Positions 53,546 through 64,000 of a DNA stretch of 64,000 bases are shown here, piece after piece (the stretch's first letter is position 1; every line of letters begins with the position of its first letter). The position numbers and the translations under genes were made by a program. The DNA is from Rutidosis leptorrhynchoides (lineage: Eukaryota > Streptophyta > Magnoliopsida > Asterales > Asteraceae). Location of the stretch: assembly GCF_046630445.1 (NCBI RefSeq), contig NC_092340.1:36850001-36914000 (forward strand), written 5' to 3'. The notes under the pieces are model-generated. The model saw only the letters and a list, made by a program, of their open reading frames with translations, was not told the origin of the DNA and did no database searches.

Positions 53546-55123
53546 CTAATCAAATGGGCTCCAATATGGGCCTCCTCGTTCGCCCTCCTCCTGCTGCTGT
53601 CGTTGCCGTTGCTCGTTTAGGCGTTGTTCCTCGTAGAAACGCCTATATGCATCCTGACTCGCGGCAATGGCGGCGTTGTGATCATATGGTGGAGGTAGAG
53701 GGTCATTGGGTGACTGCCATGGGGGATATGATGGAAAGGCTGAGGGTGCGTATGATTGTGGGTTAGACGCGTATAAATATGCCTGTTGGTGCGCCCACTC
53801 TAATTGATTTCCTATTCCCCTCTGATCATATCGGATGTTGGACAACATACTATATTGATCTAATTGGGTCTGCCTGATGTCTAATTGGGTATGCCTAATG
53901 TCCCCTAACTGCCGAGATAAAGCCGTGTACTGATCTTCTGATCTGACTCCCCAGTTTTGATAAGAGTTACGTACATCCAAACTCAATGAGTTAAATGAGT
54001 TTTGGAGCATATCAAAATCAGAAGTACCTGTATGAGATGAGCTAGCCTGATCTGTATCTCGTCGTCTCCTCCTGGCTTCCCTCTCGGGTTCGTCATCCTC
54101 TTCCATGGGTTCCTGAGGCGCAACTTCCTGTGGCCTTAAACTAATCACCCCAGCCCTCACACGTATGGCCTTAGCTGTCCTATACACATCCAATCCTAAG
54201 GTGCGAACCTGTTGATTTATCAGTTGGATTGGAGGTGCGAAGTCGTTCGGGTTGATATCGAACCAGGATGCCAAACACGTGATATAGTGACCCCCCGACA
54301 TGTCACTGTCTCCTCGAGCACCCTTACCTACATTGGCCAAAAAGTAGGCCACTCCATAGGGTATACTAATATTAGTTTCCCTATCTCTAATAACATCCAA
54401 ATACCAAAGGTCGACATAATTAATCCTATCTGTAGTAAGGAATGCCCTTTGGTTAATCGTGTTCGCTATAAATTTATGAATTAATCGATAGCGAATATCT
54501 TGGATCTTAAGGTATGATTCTCGGCCTGCTGTATATGAATTTCTTCCAGAAAAAGATCGCCAGACGCTGACAGAATCATAATCTCCTGAATACCTAGCTC
54601 CTGTAAATATAAATTCCCAAAAACCTGGAGCAATCATATCATCACCCTCATAAATCCCTAAGGCCATAGTTATGTCGCCTAGGGACATTACTCTATCAAC
54701 CCCACCCAGTCGGAATTGTAGGAAACTAGTATCTTGGACAGTTGCGGGGCGGGTATTCATCCTAACAGTAGAGTAAAATTCTAAACACAATTCCCTATAT
54801 ACAGGAGCAGTCAAACGAAATAATCTCTCCCAGTCATTAAAATACCTAATTACCCCAAATTCATCCGTGTAGCTTTGGGTTAAAGTATTCTTTATCTGTG
54901 TATCTAAATTAACTGGGGGACCTAGGGGAGTCCAATCAACAATGCAAACTTGATTGATTGTTCGATTTACCAGAGTAAGTAAATCCTTAACTTTTTGTAC
55001 CCTTTGGCTTAATTCCATAGGAAATTGAAGAATCGGGTGTAGTTGCAAAAGCTGTTGTTCCATTTCGGGCGTAACTTGATCTTGTTGTTGGTTTACTGCC
55101 CTCATTCTAATTGGTCCCTGCAT
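53546..55123 (-). CDS. Athila ORF-1-like protein (Pfam ATHILA type)
   Basis: An uninterrupted 525-codon frame in the same direction as pol, lying between pol and the 3' LTR where Athila elements often carry an extra (env-like) ORF. It contains RLTAPVYRELCLEF (about 103-116) and RLGGVDRVMSLGD (about 138-150), which I recognise as the plant-retroelement ATHILA ORF-1 family. That family is also found fused to or near plant mobile-element proteins. From about 340 on it turns acidic and then basic (EEDDEPEREARRRRRD), and it ends Gln-rich (RQRQQQEEGERGGP). No signal peptide or transmembrane segment is visible, so an envelope role has no support. It is the only large intact gene of this element. Function unknown. 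Confidence 0.8.
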   Translation of the reverse strand: MQGPIRMRAVNQQQDQVTPEMEQQLLQLHPILQFPMELSQRVQKVKDLLTLVNRTINQVCIVDWTPLGPPVNLDTQIKNTLTQSYTDEFGVIRYFNDWERLFRLTAPVYRELCLEFYSTVRMNTRPATVQDTSFLQFRLGGVDRVMSLGDITMALGIYEGDDMIAPGFWEFIFTGARYSGDYDSVSVWRSFSGRNSYTAGRESYLKIQDIRYRLIHKFIANTINQRAFLTTDRINYVDLWYLDVIRDRETNISIPYGVAYFLANVGKGARGDSDMSGGHYITCLASWFDINPNDFAPPIQLINQQVRTLGLDVYRTAKAIRVRAGVISLRPQEVAPQEPMEEDDEPEREARRRRRDTDQASSSHTGTSDFDMLQNSFNSLSLDVRNSYQNWGVRSEDQYTALSRQLGDIRHTQLDIRQTQLDQYSMLSNIRYDQRGIGNQLEWAHQQAYLYASNPQSYAPSAFPSYPPWQSPNDPLPPPYDHNAAIAASQDAYRRFYEEQRLNEQRQRQQQEEGERGGPYWSPFD

Positions 55124-57191
55124 AACATTTTCAAAACAAGGAGATCATCCCAATAGGATGTGTCAATGTTAGCAAAGATTCTAATTTCAACAAACAACTT
55201 TGTTGTCAACACCACCTTAATCAATTTAATTCAACAAACTTAGAAGATTTAGTTCTATAATTCAAAACAAAGCAAAAACAAACCAAAAAATCACAAATCA
55301 AAAATCAAGTTTCATATAGAAAGTTTAATTCACAAGTGAAAACACGTAATTTTTCTTAGCATATCTAATTCAATTCAATCACATTGCGCGTATCTCAGCT
55401 TCTAAATCATCCTTAACATCATTAAAACGCATACTTGATTCATAGAAATGACAAAACTTAACAAATTTAGGCTAAAATTAAAAATCACACAATCAAGCAA
55501 TCAAAATCATGTTCACAAGTTCTATCTACTAACAAAACACTCAAAAACAACTAATTACAACCAAATTAACACACCTCAGTTTCAATTTCTCAATTTTCCC
55601 CAATTTTGTATAAACCCTAATTTTCAATCACCAATTAAACATCAATTTCTTATGCTAATCGGGTTTATTATGTTACTAACAACATATATATAACAATAAT
55701 CAAGCAAAAATCAACAAAAACATGCACAAAATTCGGATTATAACTATAAAGAAAAATAATGAAAAACTTGAAGAACACTAATAAAAATGGGTTAAAAATC
55801 CTTACCACTCTTGGCATGATGAAAGATTGAAGAATTAGAGAAGATTGAGAGTGTTAATTTAAGTATTTGGTGCGAATTTGGGTGTTTTGGGTGTTTGGTC
55901 TCGTCGCAGCAGAAAAAAATTAGGAGAGGAGTGTTGAAAACAGACTGCTGCTCGTCCAGTTATGTTCAGGTTTTTTGGCCTTACACGAATCGTGTACCAC
56001 TACACGATTCGTGTAAGGCTTAATTTCCAGTTGTATATTTTTTTTTATATAACTTATAATTAATTAAATTTATAATCTCTTTTATAGATTTATATTTGTA
56101 ACGGAAATTCGGTTTTTACACCTGTTCTTTATCCGTTTATAAATCTTAAAAATAAATTTATAAAATTCAATTCATTAATAGTTAAAGTTTTTAATGTTTT
56201 TCTGAAAACAAATTCAAAAATAAAATAAAAACACTCTATTTTTGTGTTAAAAATATTAACATTTTTAATTTTAGAACAAGTACATAAAAAATTAAAATTA
56301 CATAATGTAAAATACACTCTATTTTTATTTAACTTAAAATCAATTGAATTCAAAATATCTTTTATAAATTTATATTTGTAACGGAAATTCGGTTTTTACA
56401 CCTGATCTTAATCCGTTTATAAATTTTTAATTTCAATTTATAAAATTCAATTAATTAAAAGTTTAAAGTTTTTATAGTTTTATCGAAAGTAAATAAAATA
56501 AAAACAAGTACATGAAAAATAAAAATTAAATAAATAAAAATTCACTCTATTTTTGTTATATACCCTTAAATCAACTAATTTTCAAACTTAAAACTTTGTT
56601 TCCTATCGTCTAGGTAGAGATTAATTTCGGTTGTCAAACCTATCATTATCCACGACAAAGATTTACAAGTTATATATTTTTACGGTTATTGATAAAAGAG
56701 TATATTTTTGCAATCTACTACAGACTTTTAGAATTTAACAAATATTCTGTACAATTTTTGAAAAATAAAAATTCAGTTGTGACACCTAACATTTTCATTT
56801 TCAAAGAAACAAGTTAAACTCAAGGCGTTTCACCTCAATTTAGTAGAAAGAATTTTTTTTTTTTTTCGTGGTTTACTATTTAACAGATATCTTATGAATC
56901 CAATAAGAAATTTCGTGCAATTTGAAAAACGATAATTCAGTTGTAACACTTAACATTTATCGTTTTTAATGAAAACATATTGAACTCAAGGTTCATCACT
57001 TTTAAATGGTAGACCATTTTAATAGAACATACAATAAACAAAAACAAACCAAACACACCAAAACATTACACACAAAAAAAAATGCACAAATACACAATTG
57101 GCGAGAAAAAGATTTAAAGAGTGAAGCCTCGTTGGCTCGCCTCGTAGTGGAGTCGCATTATTTCGCTCCCCATTGCTTCGTAGGCGTAACC
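55124..57191 (-). other. Athila spacer between ORF-1-like gene and zinc-knuckle ORF
   Basis: Very AT-rich. It contains a pair of ACACGA(A/T)TCGTGT palindromes (55982-56015), a tandem duplication of about 280 bp (AACGGAAATTCGG at 56100 and 56380) and a second repeat (ATTCAGTTGT near 56772 and 56935). Small frames have no product I can name. Confidence 0.6.
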
Positions 57192-57539
57192 TCACTGGTT
57201 TAAGAGGTTTTCTTCTGCACATTTTAAAGGCCCTTCTCGGCATAAGGTTACGTACTCGTAATTAGAGTCCGTTTGGTTCTTTGGGCAATCTCCGGAGTGA
57301 GTCGGTTTTCCACATTTCACACATTTACCCAAATTACGTGCTCTACGCCTTTTAGCTGATTTAGATTTTCCTCTTGCATAGTTTGTCTCATTTAGTTTCT
57401 GTCTTTCTTCTTTCCTTGCCTTATCGCATCTTTTCTTAATATCTAACACCACATCCCTCGGTAAAATCTTATCGCACTTTAAAATGAAATGGTTGTAGAT
57501 ATACTGACTGCGCATCTTGAAATTACACAATAAAAACAA
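57192..57539 (-). CDS. Small basic zinc-knuckle ORF in the Athila element
   Basis: A 115-codon frame between pol and the ORF-1-like gene, in the same direction. It has a lysine/arginine-rich stretch (KSKSAKRRRAR, residues 58-68) and then CVKCGKPTHSGDC (Cys73, Cys76, His81, Cys85), a CX2CX4HX3C variant of the retroviral CCHC knuckle. Basic plus zinc-knuckle suggests nucleic acid binding. It may be an exon of a spliced product, since a functional start is not certain. Not a known host gene to my eye. Confidence 0.5.
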   Translation of the reverse strand: MFLLCNFKMRSQYIYNHFILKCDKILPRDVVLDIKKRCDKARKEERQKLNETNYARGKSKSAKRRRARNLGKCVKCGKPTHSGDCPKNQTDSNYEYVTLCREGPLKCAEENLLNQ

Positions 57540-57676
57540 AAAGAAATTAAAAAGGTAGAATGGAGGGAGAAGACTAGTTCTTTAGGGTCTGCTAGGGAAA
57601 GACCAATCTAACCCCACTCTTAAAGATAAGAATAAAAATCGAGAATGGAGTTTAAAACCTTAGAGTTACCCTGAAT

Positions 57677-60190
57677 TTATTTGTCCTTAGGGTAGAAGGT
57701 GGTTTCGTCTCTTTCCGTAGTATTGATTTCTTCAAAGTATAACTTTAGTCTGTGTCCGTTCACTTTGAAAGTTCCACCGTCTTTACCATACAACTCTGCA
57801 TATCCAGATGGAAAAAACTGTTTTATTATATATGGCCCATTCCATCGGGATCTAAGTTTACCAGGTGAAAACTTGAAACGTGATTGGAATACCAATACTT
57901 TATCCCCTTGTTCAAATTCTTTCTTTTTTAATCGTGCATCGTGCCATACTTTAGTTTTTTATTTATATGTTTTAGAATTTTCGTAGGCTTGTAATCTTAA
58001 TTCATCTAGTTCGTTAAGTTGTGATAACCTATTTTCTCCGGCTTGTACAAGGTCAGTATTACATTCTCTCATAGCCCAATACGCCTTGTGTTCAACTTCA
58101 ACAGGTAGATGACACGCTTTACCGTATACAAGTCTAAATGGTGTGGTACCTATTGGTGTTTTATACGCAGTCCTAAAAGCCCACAACGCGTCATCTAACT
58201 TGCGCTGCCAGATTTTAGGGTTGTTATTAACCGTCTTCTCAAGTATGCGTTTTAAGGCACGATTCGTGTTCTCCACTTGACCACTTGTTTGCGGGTGGTA
58301 CGGAGTAGAGAAACGATGAGTTACGCCATACTTCTTCAACACCTTTTCAAGAAGGTTGTTGGTAAAATGTGTTCCTCGGTCGGATATGAGTGCTTTTGGG
58401 ATCCCAAAGCGTGAGAAGAGATTTTTCAAGAAGTTTACCACCACCCTAGCATCATTTGTAGGCAAAGCTTTTGCTTCAGCCCACTTGGATACATAGTCAA
58501 CGGCTACTAGTATGTACTTGCACTTATGTGAACTTGGAAAGGGTCCCATGAAATCGATTCCCCAAATGTCAAAGATTTCACAAACTTGGATGCCGGTCTG
58601 AGGCATCTCATCCTTTTTCGTGATGTTACCCGTTCGTTGGCATGCGTTACAAGTCCGAACGAAATCATGGGCATCTTTAAAGATCGTGGGCCAATAAATG
58701 CCCGATTCAAGGATTTTTCTTGCAGTGTGGTTTGGTCCGAAATGACCGCCGGTTGTCCCTTGATGGCAATGCTCAAGAATTTGTTGAGCTTCTTGTCCGT
58801 ACACACAACGGCGAATTATTTGATCCGCACCAACACGAAATAGGTCTGGGTATTCCCAGAAATAAGATTTTAAATCCGCAAAGAATTTCTTCTTTTGCTG
58901 ATAAGTAAGTCCTTTTTGTAGAATGCCTGAAGCAAGATAGTTTGCAAAATGGGCAAACCATGGGATTTCAGATTCTTTTTCAACCCTCATTAGAGATTCG
59001 TCAGGAAATGTGTCCTTGATGATTGTGTAATCAAGTTTATCTAATTCGGGGTTTTCAAGTCGGGATAAATGATCGGCAGCTAGATTCTCAGCTCCTTTCT
59101 TGTCACGTATCTCAATGTCAAATTCTTGAAGTAAAAGAACCCAACGTATGAGACGATTTTTTGCATCTAGTTTCGAGAATAAATACCTAAGTGCCGAATG
59201 GTCCGTGTAAACAATGGTCTTGGACAACACCAAATATGATCGAAATTTATCAAATGCATAAACAACCGCTAGGAGTTCTTTTTCCGTGGTGGTATAATTA
59301 ATTTGGGCTCCCGTTAGAGTTTTACTTGCATAATAAATCGGAAGAAAATGATTATCGGGACGTTGTCCTAAAACAGCACCTAAAGCATAGTCGCTTGCGT
59401 CACACATTAGCTCAAATGGCATACTCCAATCTGGAGATACCATAATGGGAGCTTGTGTGAGTTTTGACTTTAGAATCGAGAATGCATTCTCGCAATTAGT
59501 GTTAAAGTCAAATGGAGCATCCTTTTCAAGAAGCTTGGTCAATGGGCGGGCGATTTTAGAAAAATCTTTGATAAATCGCCTATAGAATCCTGCGTGACCA
59601 AGAAAGCTTCTAATTGCTTTAACATTTGATGGTTTAGGTAGCTTAGAGATAACTTCAATTTTAGCTTTATCTACCTCTATTCCCGCACGAGATATTTTGT
59701 GACCAAGTACAATGCCCTCCTTCACCATGAAGTGGCATTTTTCCCAATTTAGGACCAAGTTTGCTTTCTCACATCGGATAAGCATACGTTCTAGATTGAA
59801 AAGACACGATTCAAAGGAGTCTCCAAACACGGAAAAGTCATCCATGAAGACTTCCATACAATCCTCTACCATATCATCAAAGATTGCCATCATGCACCTT
59901 TGAAAGGTTCCGGGTGCATTGCATAAACCAAACGGCATGCGGCGATAGGCAAAGGTACCGAAAGGACAAGTGAATGTGGTCTTTTCTTGGTCGTTGGGAT
60001 CAATTGGAATTTGGAAGTAACCGGAGAAACCGTCTAAAAAGCAATAATATTCTTTTCCCGCTAATCGTTCAAGCATTTGATCAATAAAAGGTAACGGGAA
60101 ATGATCCTTTCTAGTGGCATCATTTAGACGTCTGTAATCAATACAGACTCTCCAGCCGGTAACTGTTCTAGTTGGGACGAGTTCGTCCTT
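57677..60190 (-). pseudogene. Athila pol: reverse transcriptase, RNase H, integrase
   Basis: In order on the minus strand: reverse transcriptase with [23 protein letters not shown] and the Athila-type catalytic FMDDFSV (codons around 59838-59846); RNase H with [13 protein letters not shown] and [10 protein letters not shown]; integrase zinc region and core with [16 protein letters not shown] and SGQVENTNR. The frame stops at TAA (57959-57961) inside the C-terminal part of integrase and continues in the same frame to 57677 (YPKDK). The upstream border is a frameshift in a C7 run (60213-60219). In this family FMDD replaces the more common YVDD, so that is not a defect. Confidence 0.9.
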
Positions 60191-60191
60191 T

Positions 60192-61972
60192 TCATTTAAT
60201 ATAACGGTTGTACCCCCCCTTTTTGGGTACTACTTGTACTGGACTAACCCATGGACTATCGGAGATGGGGTAGATTAACCCGGCGTCAAGAAGCTTGACG
60301 ACCTCCTTTTTAACAACCACTTTCATGTTGGGATTTAGCCTGCGTTGTCTTTGTACTACGGGTTTGTAGTCATTCTCAAGGAGAATTTTATGTGTACAAT
60401 AAGACGGGTTTATTCCCGGAATGTCGGTTGTTTTCCAGGCTATAGCCTTTTTATGGGTTTTTAATACAGAAATTAGCTTATCCTTCTCATTATCTGAAAG
60501 ATGTGAAGCAACAATTACTGGTAATTTAGATGTACCTTCGAGATAAGCATACTCCAAGTGTTTGGGTAGCTCTTTAAGCTCTAGTACGGGTGGTTCTTCT
60601 AAGGAATTTTTTATACGAAATCTATCTTCATTTTTGATTTCCTCAAACGATTCCTCTTCCATGGGAATTTCTTCTATTATGGTCTCGTCATCCGTGACCA
60701 CCTTCATCAACTCATCAAAATCTTTATCAATATTGAAGTATTCATTCTCACTTACCGGGGCTAACCCCGGGATATCAATTTCAAGTAGCTCCTTCAATTC
60801 ATTATCGACACAAAGATCTATAACATCAATTTGAAAACAAGAGTCATCGGTAGAAGTGGGTCTTTTCATGGCTTTGTCAATGTGACAAATTATTCTCTCG
60901 TTTCCCACACCTAGACTCAATTGTTCTTTTTGGACATTAATGATAGCATCTGCAGTGTTTAGGAAAGGACGTCCTAAAATGATAGGAACTTTTGTGTCCT
61001 CTTGCATTTCTAGAATAACAAAGTCGACGGGAAAGATAAGTGAGCCAACTTTTACAAGTATATCCTCGGCTATACCTATGGGAGTATCAAATGATTGGTT
61101 TGCTAATCGAATACCCATCCGGGTTGGTTTTAAGTCTCCTAAGTCAAGTTTTAAATATAACGAGTAAGGCATTAAGTTAACACTTGCACCTAGGTCGGCT
61201 AGTGCATCGTACACTACCGAATCACCCATCATACATGGTATGATAAAACTACCAGGGTCTCCTAATTTTGGAGGTACATTTTGTTTCTTTAAGATGGCCG
61301 AACATTCCTCATGGAGGAATGTGGCAGAAACGTCGTGGTATTTACCCTTCGAGGATATGAGATCCTTTAAAAACTTCCCGTAATTGGGCATATCCCTAAG
61401 AACCTCCGCGAATGGCATGTTAATGCTAATTTGCTTAATCATGTCCGCAAATTTCTCATACCGCCTTGCGAGTCTGTCTTTCTTTAATGCTTTCGGGTAA
61501 GGAATAGGTTCCTTATGCACCTTTACTGGTGGTTCTTCACTTTTCTTTGGTATGACCTCAGGTGGATCATCTTTCTCTTGTTCTTTATCAACTTGCTCAT
61601 TTTCATCAACCGGTATTTGTAAAACAGAAGGAGATAAAGAAACTTCCGGGGACTTAAGAGTCTCCGGTTTAGTAGTTAAGCCACTTCTAGTAGTTATAGC
61701 ATTTACATGCTCGTTCCTTGTTTGGGGGTTGTTGGGATTCACTTGAGTATTTGAGGGGAGAGTACCTGGTGGTCTCTCTGATAGTAACTGTGATATCCTT
61801 CCAACATCCCTTTCTAAGTTTTGTATTGTGGCTTGTTGATTTCGGATTTGCTGAGTTTGGAGCTCTGCATTTTGCTCGTGCTTAACCATAAAATCTCTTA
61901 AGAGATCTTCTAAACCAGATTTCCTCTCAGGTTGAGGTTGCATAATTGCTAATGGTTGTGGTTGATTGAATG
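60192..61972 (-). pseudogene. Athila Gag C-terminus, protease, reverse transcriptase N-terminus
   Basis: After a frame change from Gag the segment reads on with KSGLEDLLRDFM and Pro/Glu-rich linkers. The protease-like domain has ALADLGASVNLMPYS (active Asp in DLGA) and VIILGRPFLNTA. It ends with the start of reverse transcriptase ([15 protein letters not shown]), where one extra base in a G7 run breaks the frame. Protease would cut the polyprotein. Confidence 0.88.
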
Positions 61973-63181
61973 CTAGTTATTATTATTTTGATAGTTATTA
62001 TTATTTTGATAGTTATTATTATTTGATCCTGAAGGTCCTCCTACTTGATAGCTGTTTATAGGAGGATATTTTCGGTTGTTTGCTTCTATAGCTGGAAAAT
62101 CACTGAAGTTCATTTCACCTTTTCGTAAGTATCCTAAGAAATTTGCTTGTTCTTCCATTGTACTTTGATCACAATCTCTAGTAAGATGGGGACCTTGGCA
62201 CAGTTCACATCCTACTCTGATAGCATGCATTTCCTTGGTTACTTTCTCGATTTGCCTTGCTTGATTTGCTATTTGAACTTTTAAAGAAGCAATTTCATCA
62301 CTGCTTTCAATACTAGCAACATTTGATGATCTAGAAAATTCTATTTCTTGATGCCAATTATGAGAATGGGAAGCTAAATCATCAATGATTGTGTGAGCGT
62401 CTTCAGGTGTTTTCTTCATGATCGAACCTCCGGCTGCAACATCTATATCTTTTCTAGTTGCCACATTGACTCCTTTATAGAATATTTGGACCTTTTGGAA
62501 TGTATTCAACCCGTGTTGAGGACATATTCGAAGCATTTTATTGAATCGGGTCCAAGCTTCATAAAGAGTTTCACTAGGCTTTTGTTTAAAGTGATTTATG
62601 TCACTTTGTAATTTTGCTGCTTTTGAAGCAGGAAAGAATTCTGACAAAAATTTATCCATCATATCATTCCAGTTTTCAATATAACCTTCTGGTAATGAGT
62701 CTAGCCAATCTCTTGCATCATCTTTTAAGGACCATGGAAAGATTTTTAAACATGCAACTTCATCGGTGACATCTTTGATTTTGAAAAGCTTGCAAATGCT
62801 TACAAACTTACGAAGATGCTCGTTAGCATCCTCATTTGGGGCTCCACCGAATTGACATGTATTAGTTACCATGTGTAAAAATTGACCTTTTATTTCAAAG
62901 CCATCACTCATCGTGGGTTGGATGATTGCGTGGCCTTGACCTTTTCTTGTGGCCTTCATTAATGCCTCCATCGTTTGATTTGTATCAGCCATTTCTTCTT
63001 CTTCTTTAATAATCGGCTCTATGATTGGTTGAATTATTGGTTCAGAGTCGGATTCTAAGAAAAGTGAATCTAAATTTTTAGCAAGAGATTCTACTTCTTG
63101 AGCTCTTAAGCGTTCGTGGAATTTTCTTTCGGGTTCAGGATGTGAGGGAGTTAATTCAGCGTTGGAGGAACGTAAGTTCAT
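61973..63181 (-). pseudogene. Athila Gag
   Basis: The start MNLRSSNAELTPSHP lies about 480 bp after the PBS. It has a retrotransposon Gag capsid region (FEIKGQFLHMV, WLDSLP, FLSEFFPASKAAKLQ, ETLYEAWTRFNKML) and a knuckle-like CELCQGPHLTRDC. It ends in Asn-rich NNNNYQ repeats, where the frame is lost and a stop (61973-61975) appears. Repeat slippage is the likely cause. Gag forms the particle around the RNA. Confidence 0.88.
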
Positions 63182-63664
63182 ACATTAATTTCTATTATGA
63201 GATCACTTCACTAAAGGTTTATCTAGGGTTACCTACTTGTTTCTCTTTTTTTTTTTAGTGTTTTTCGGTGTTTTAAAATTACTAGTACTTCCTATTTCTT
63301 TTTGTTGTTTTTGTCCTTTATTAATTCTTTGAGGTTCCGGATTAAGTTTAACGAGTTTAGGATTGAACGGATCATACAATTTGGGAAATTGTACAAAGAA
63401 TTAAAGGATTTATTCAAAAACTTTGAACTTTCTTGGAAATGAATTTCCTCGAGAGGATCGAATAACATAAAAACAATGATAAAAACCCTTAAACAAACAG
63501 ATTTTCCTTCTGATTTTGCCCACGTTTTGAATAGCCAAAAGATGCAGCAGAGGGGCAGGATCCTTCTATTGACCAATAAAATTGGTGATCCAACAACCCG
63601 GTCCACGTACAAATCCAACTACTACTACGAATCAGAAAAATTATCTATTTATTTAACTGCCAAG
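63182..63664 (-). other. Leader of the minus-strand Athila element
   Basis: Non-coding region between PBS and gag. It contains a poly-A/T run near 63247-63256 and no recognised product. Confidence 0.7.
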
Positions 63665-63682
63665 TCCCCGGCAGCGGCGCCA
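63665..63682 (-). other. Primer binding site, tRNA-Asp type
   Basis: Minus-strand TGGCGCCGCTGCCGGGGA lies six bases inside the LTR end. It fixes the element as minus-strand and Athila-type. Confidence 0.85.
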
Positions 63683-63688
63683 AAAAGT

Positions 63689-64000
63689 TGATGTGCGGAA
63701 ACGTAACCTTTATTTATGAACGGATTTGAGTTGTTTTGTTACACGAATTGATTTATTGTATATGTGGTATTTTATTGATTTCAGGTTGATTTCACACATA
63801 TATATAGGCAACTAGTCCTATCCGTGTAGTTTAGTTTGTTGGTAAATCCGATTCGTTCCACAGGGAGATGGAGTGTTTAATGGTTTTTAATAGTCTTTGA
63901 TGTCAAACTTAATTAAAGGGGGTTTTGGATTAGGCAATTGTAAAATAACAGTAAAAGAAAATAACTAAAACTAATTTACTAAATAAAATTACAAGATTAC
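63689..64000 (-). repeat. 5' LTR of the minus-strand Athila element (partial)
   Basis: The last 312 bases of the LTR, identical by eye to 49284-49595. The rest is beyond the window. Confidence 0.92.

Noticed and set aside
53546..55123. An envelope glycoprotein gene
   Set aside because: The ORF is in the env position but has no signal peptide, transmembrane segment or cysteine-rich ectodomain.

Overview
The window reads as intergenic, transposon-dense chromosomal DNA of a flowering plant, probably a eudicot. It is AT-rich, has (TA)n, (TTA)n and TTTAGGG-type repeats, and holds LTR retrotransposons of the Copia/Tork type, the Ty3 chromovirus type (probably Tekay) and the Ty3 Athila type. It also has Helitrons, foldback MITEs and SINE heads. 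The style of the LTR families suggests Asteraceae; that is an inference from familiarity, not a search. Only one ordinary host gene is visible.

Layout. 1-8438: remains of a Ty3 element E1 (+), with a broken upstream ORF, a non-coding interior and a 4.5 kb 3' LTR that holds a SINE head and (TTA)n tracts. 8439-8630: a second SINE head on the minus strand. 9580-10113: a short Helitron (-). 10138-18347: a Copia/Tork element (+) with 381-bp LTRs and TAATA target duplications, split by a 3254-bp Ty3 solo LTR (11859-15112, CTTGG duplications). 18348-20880: a host segment with a compact promoter and a three-exon gene for a 96-residue protein of the plant-specific TIGR01589 type. 20909-22349: two foldback MITEs that carry inverted telomere-like repeats. 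22350-40131: a decayed chromovirus E2 (-), into which a young, nearly complete chromovirus E3 (+, 29924-38522, ACATG duplications) has inserted. 40132-44665: a hAT-like end and a ~4 kb Helitron (+). 44754-46025: a MITE end and the first part of another copy of the E2 LTR. 46026-49283: 5' LTR and leader of an Athila-type element (+). 49284-64000: a second Athila-type element (-), with 3' LTR, an Athila ORF-1-like gene, a small zinc-knuckle ORF, broken pol and gag, PBS, and the start of its 5' LTR.

How the parts relate. The retroelements each carry Gag, protease, reverse transcriptase, RNase H and integrase, but every pol reading frame here is broken, so none looks autonomous as read. Intact frames are E3 ORF1, the Athila ORF-1-like gene, the zinc-knuckle ORF and the host gene.

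The observations I rate highest are these. (1) Paired palindromes occur with constant centre-to-centre spacing: 32 bp for the ATGCGATCGCAT type in two unrelated Ty3 families, placed 21-22 bp upstream of a TATA box in the LTRs, and 19 bp for the ACACGATTCGTGT type in the minus-strand Athila element. (2) An extra acidic ORF lies upstream of gag in three chromovirus elements. (3) The junctions at 22349/22350, 40131/40132 and 44777/44778 fit an inversion whose one end lies inside the E2 5' LTR. All alignments were made by eye.
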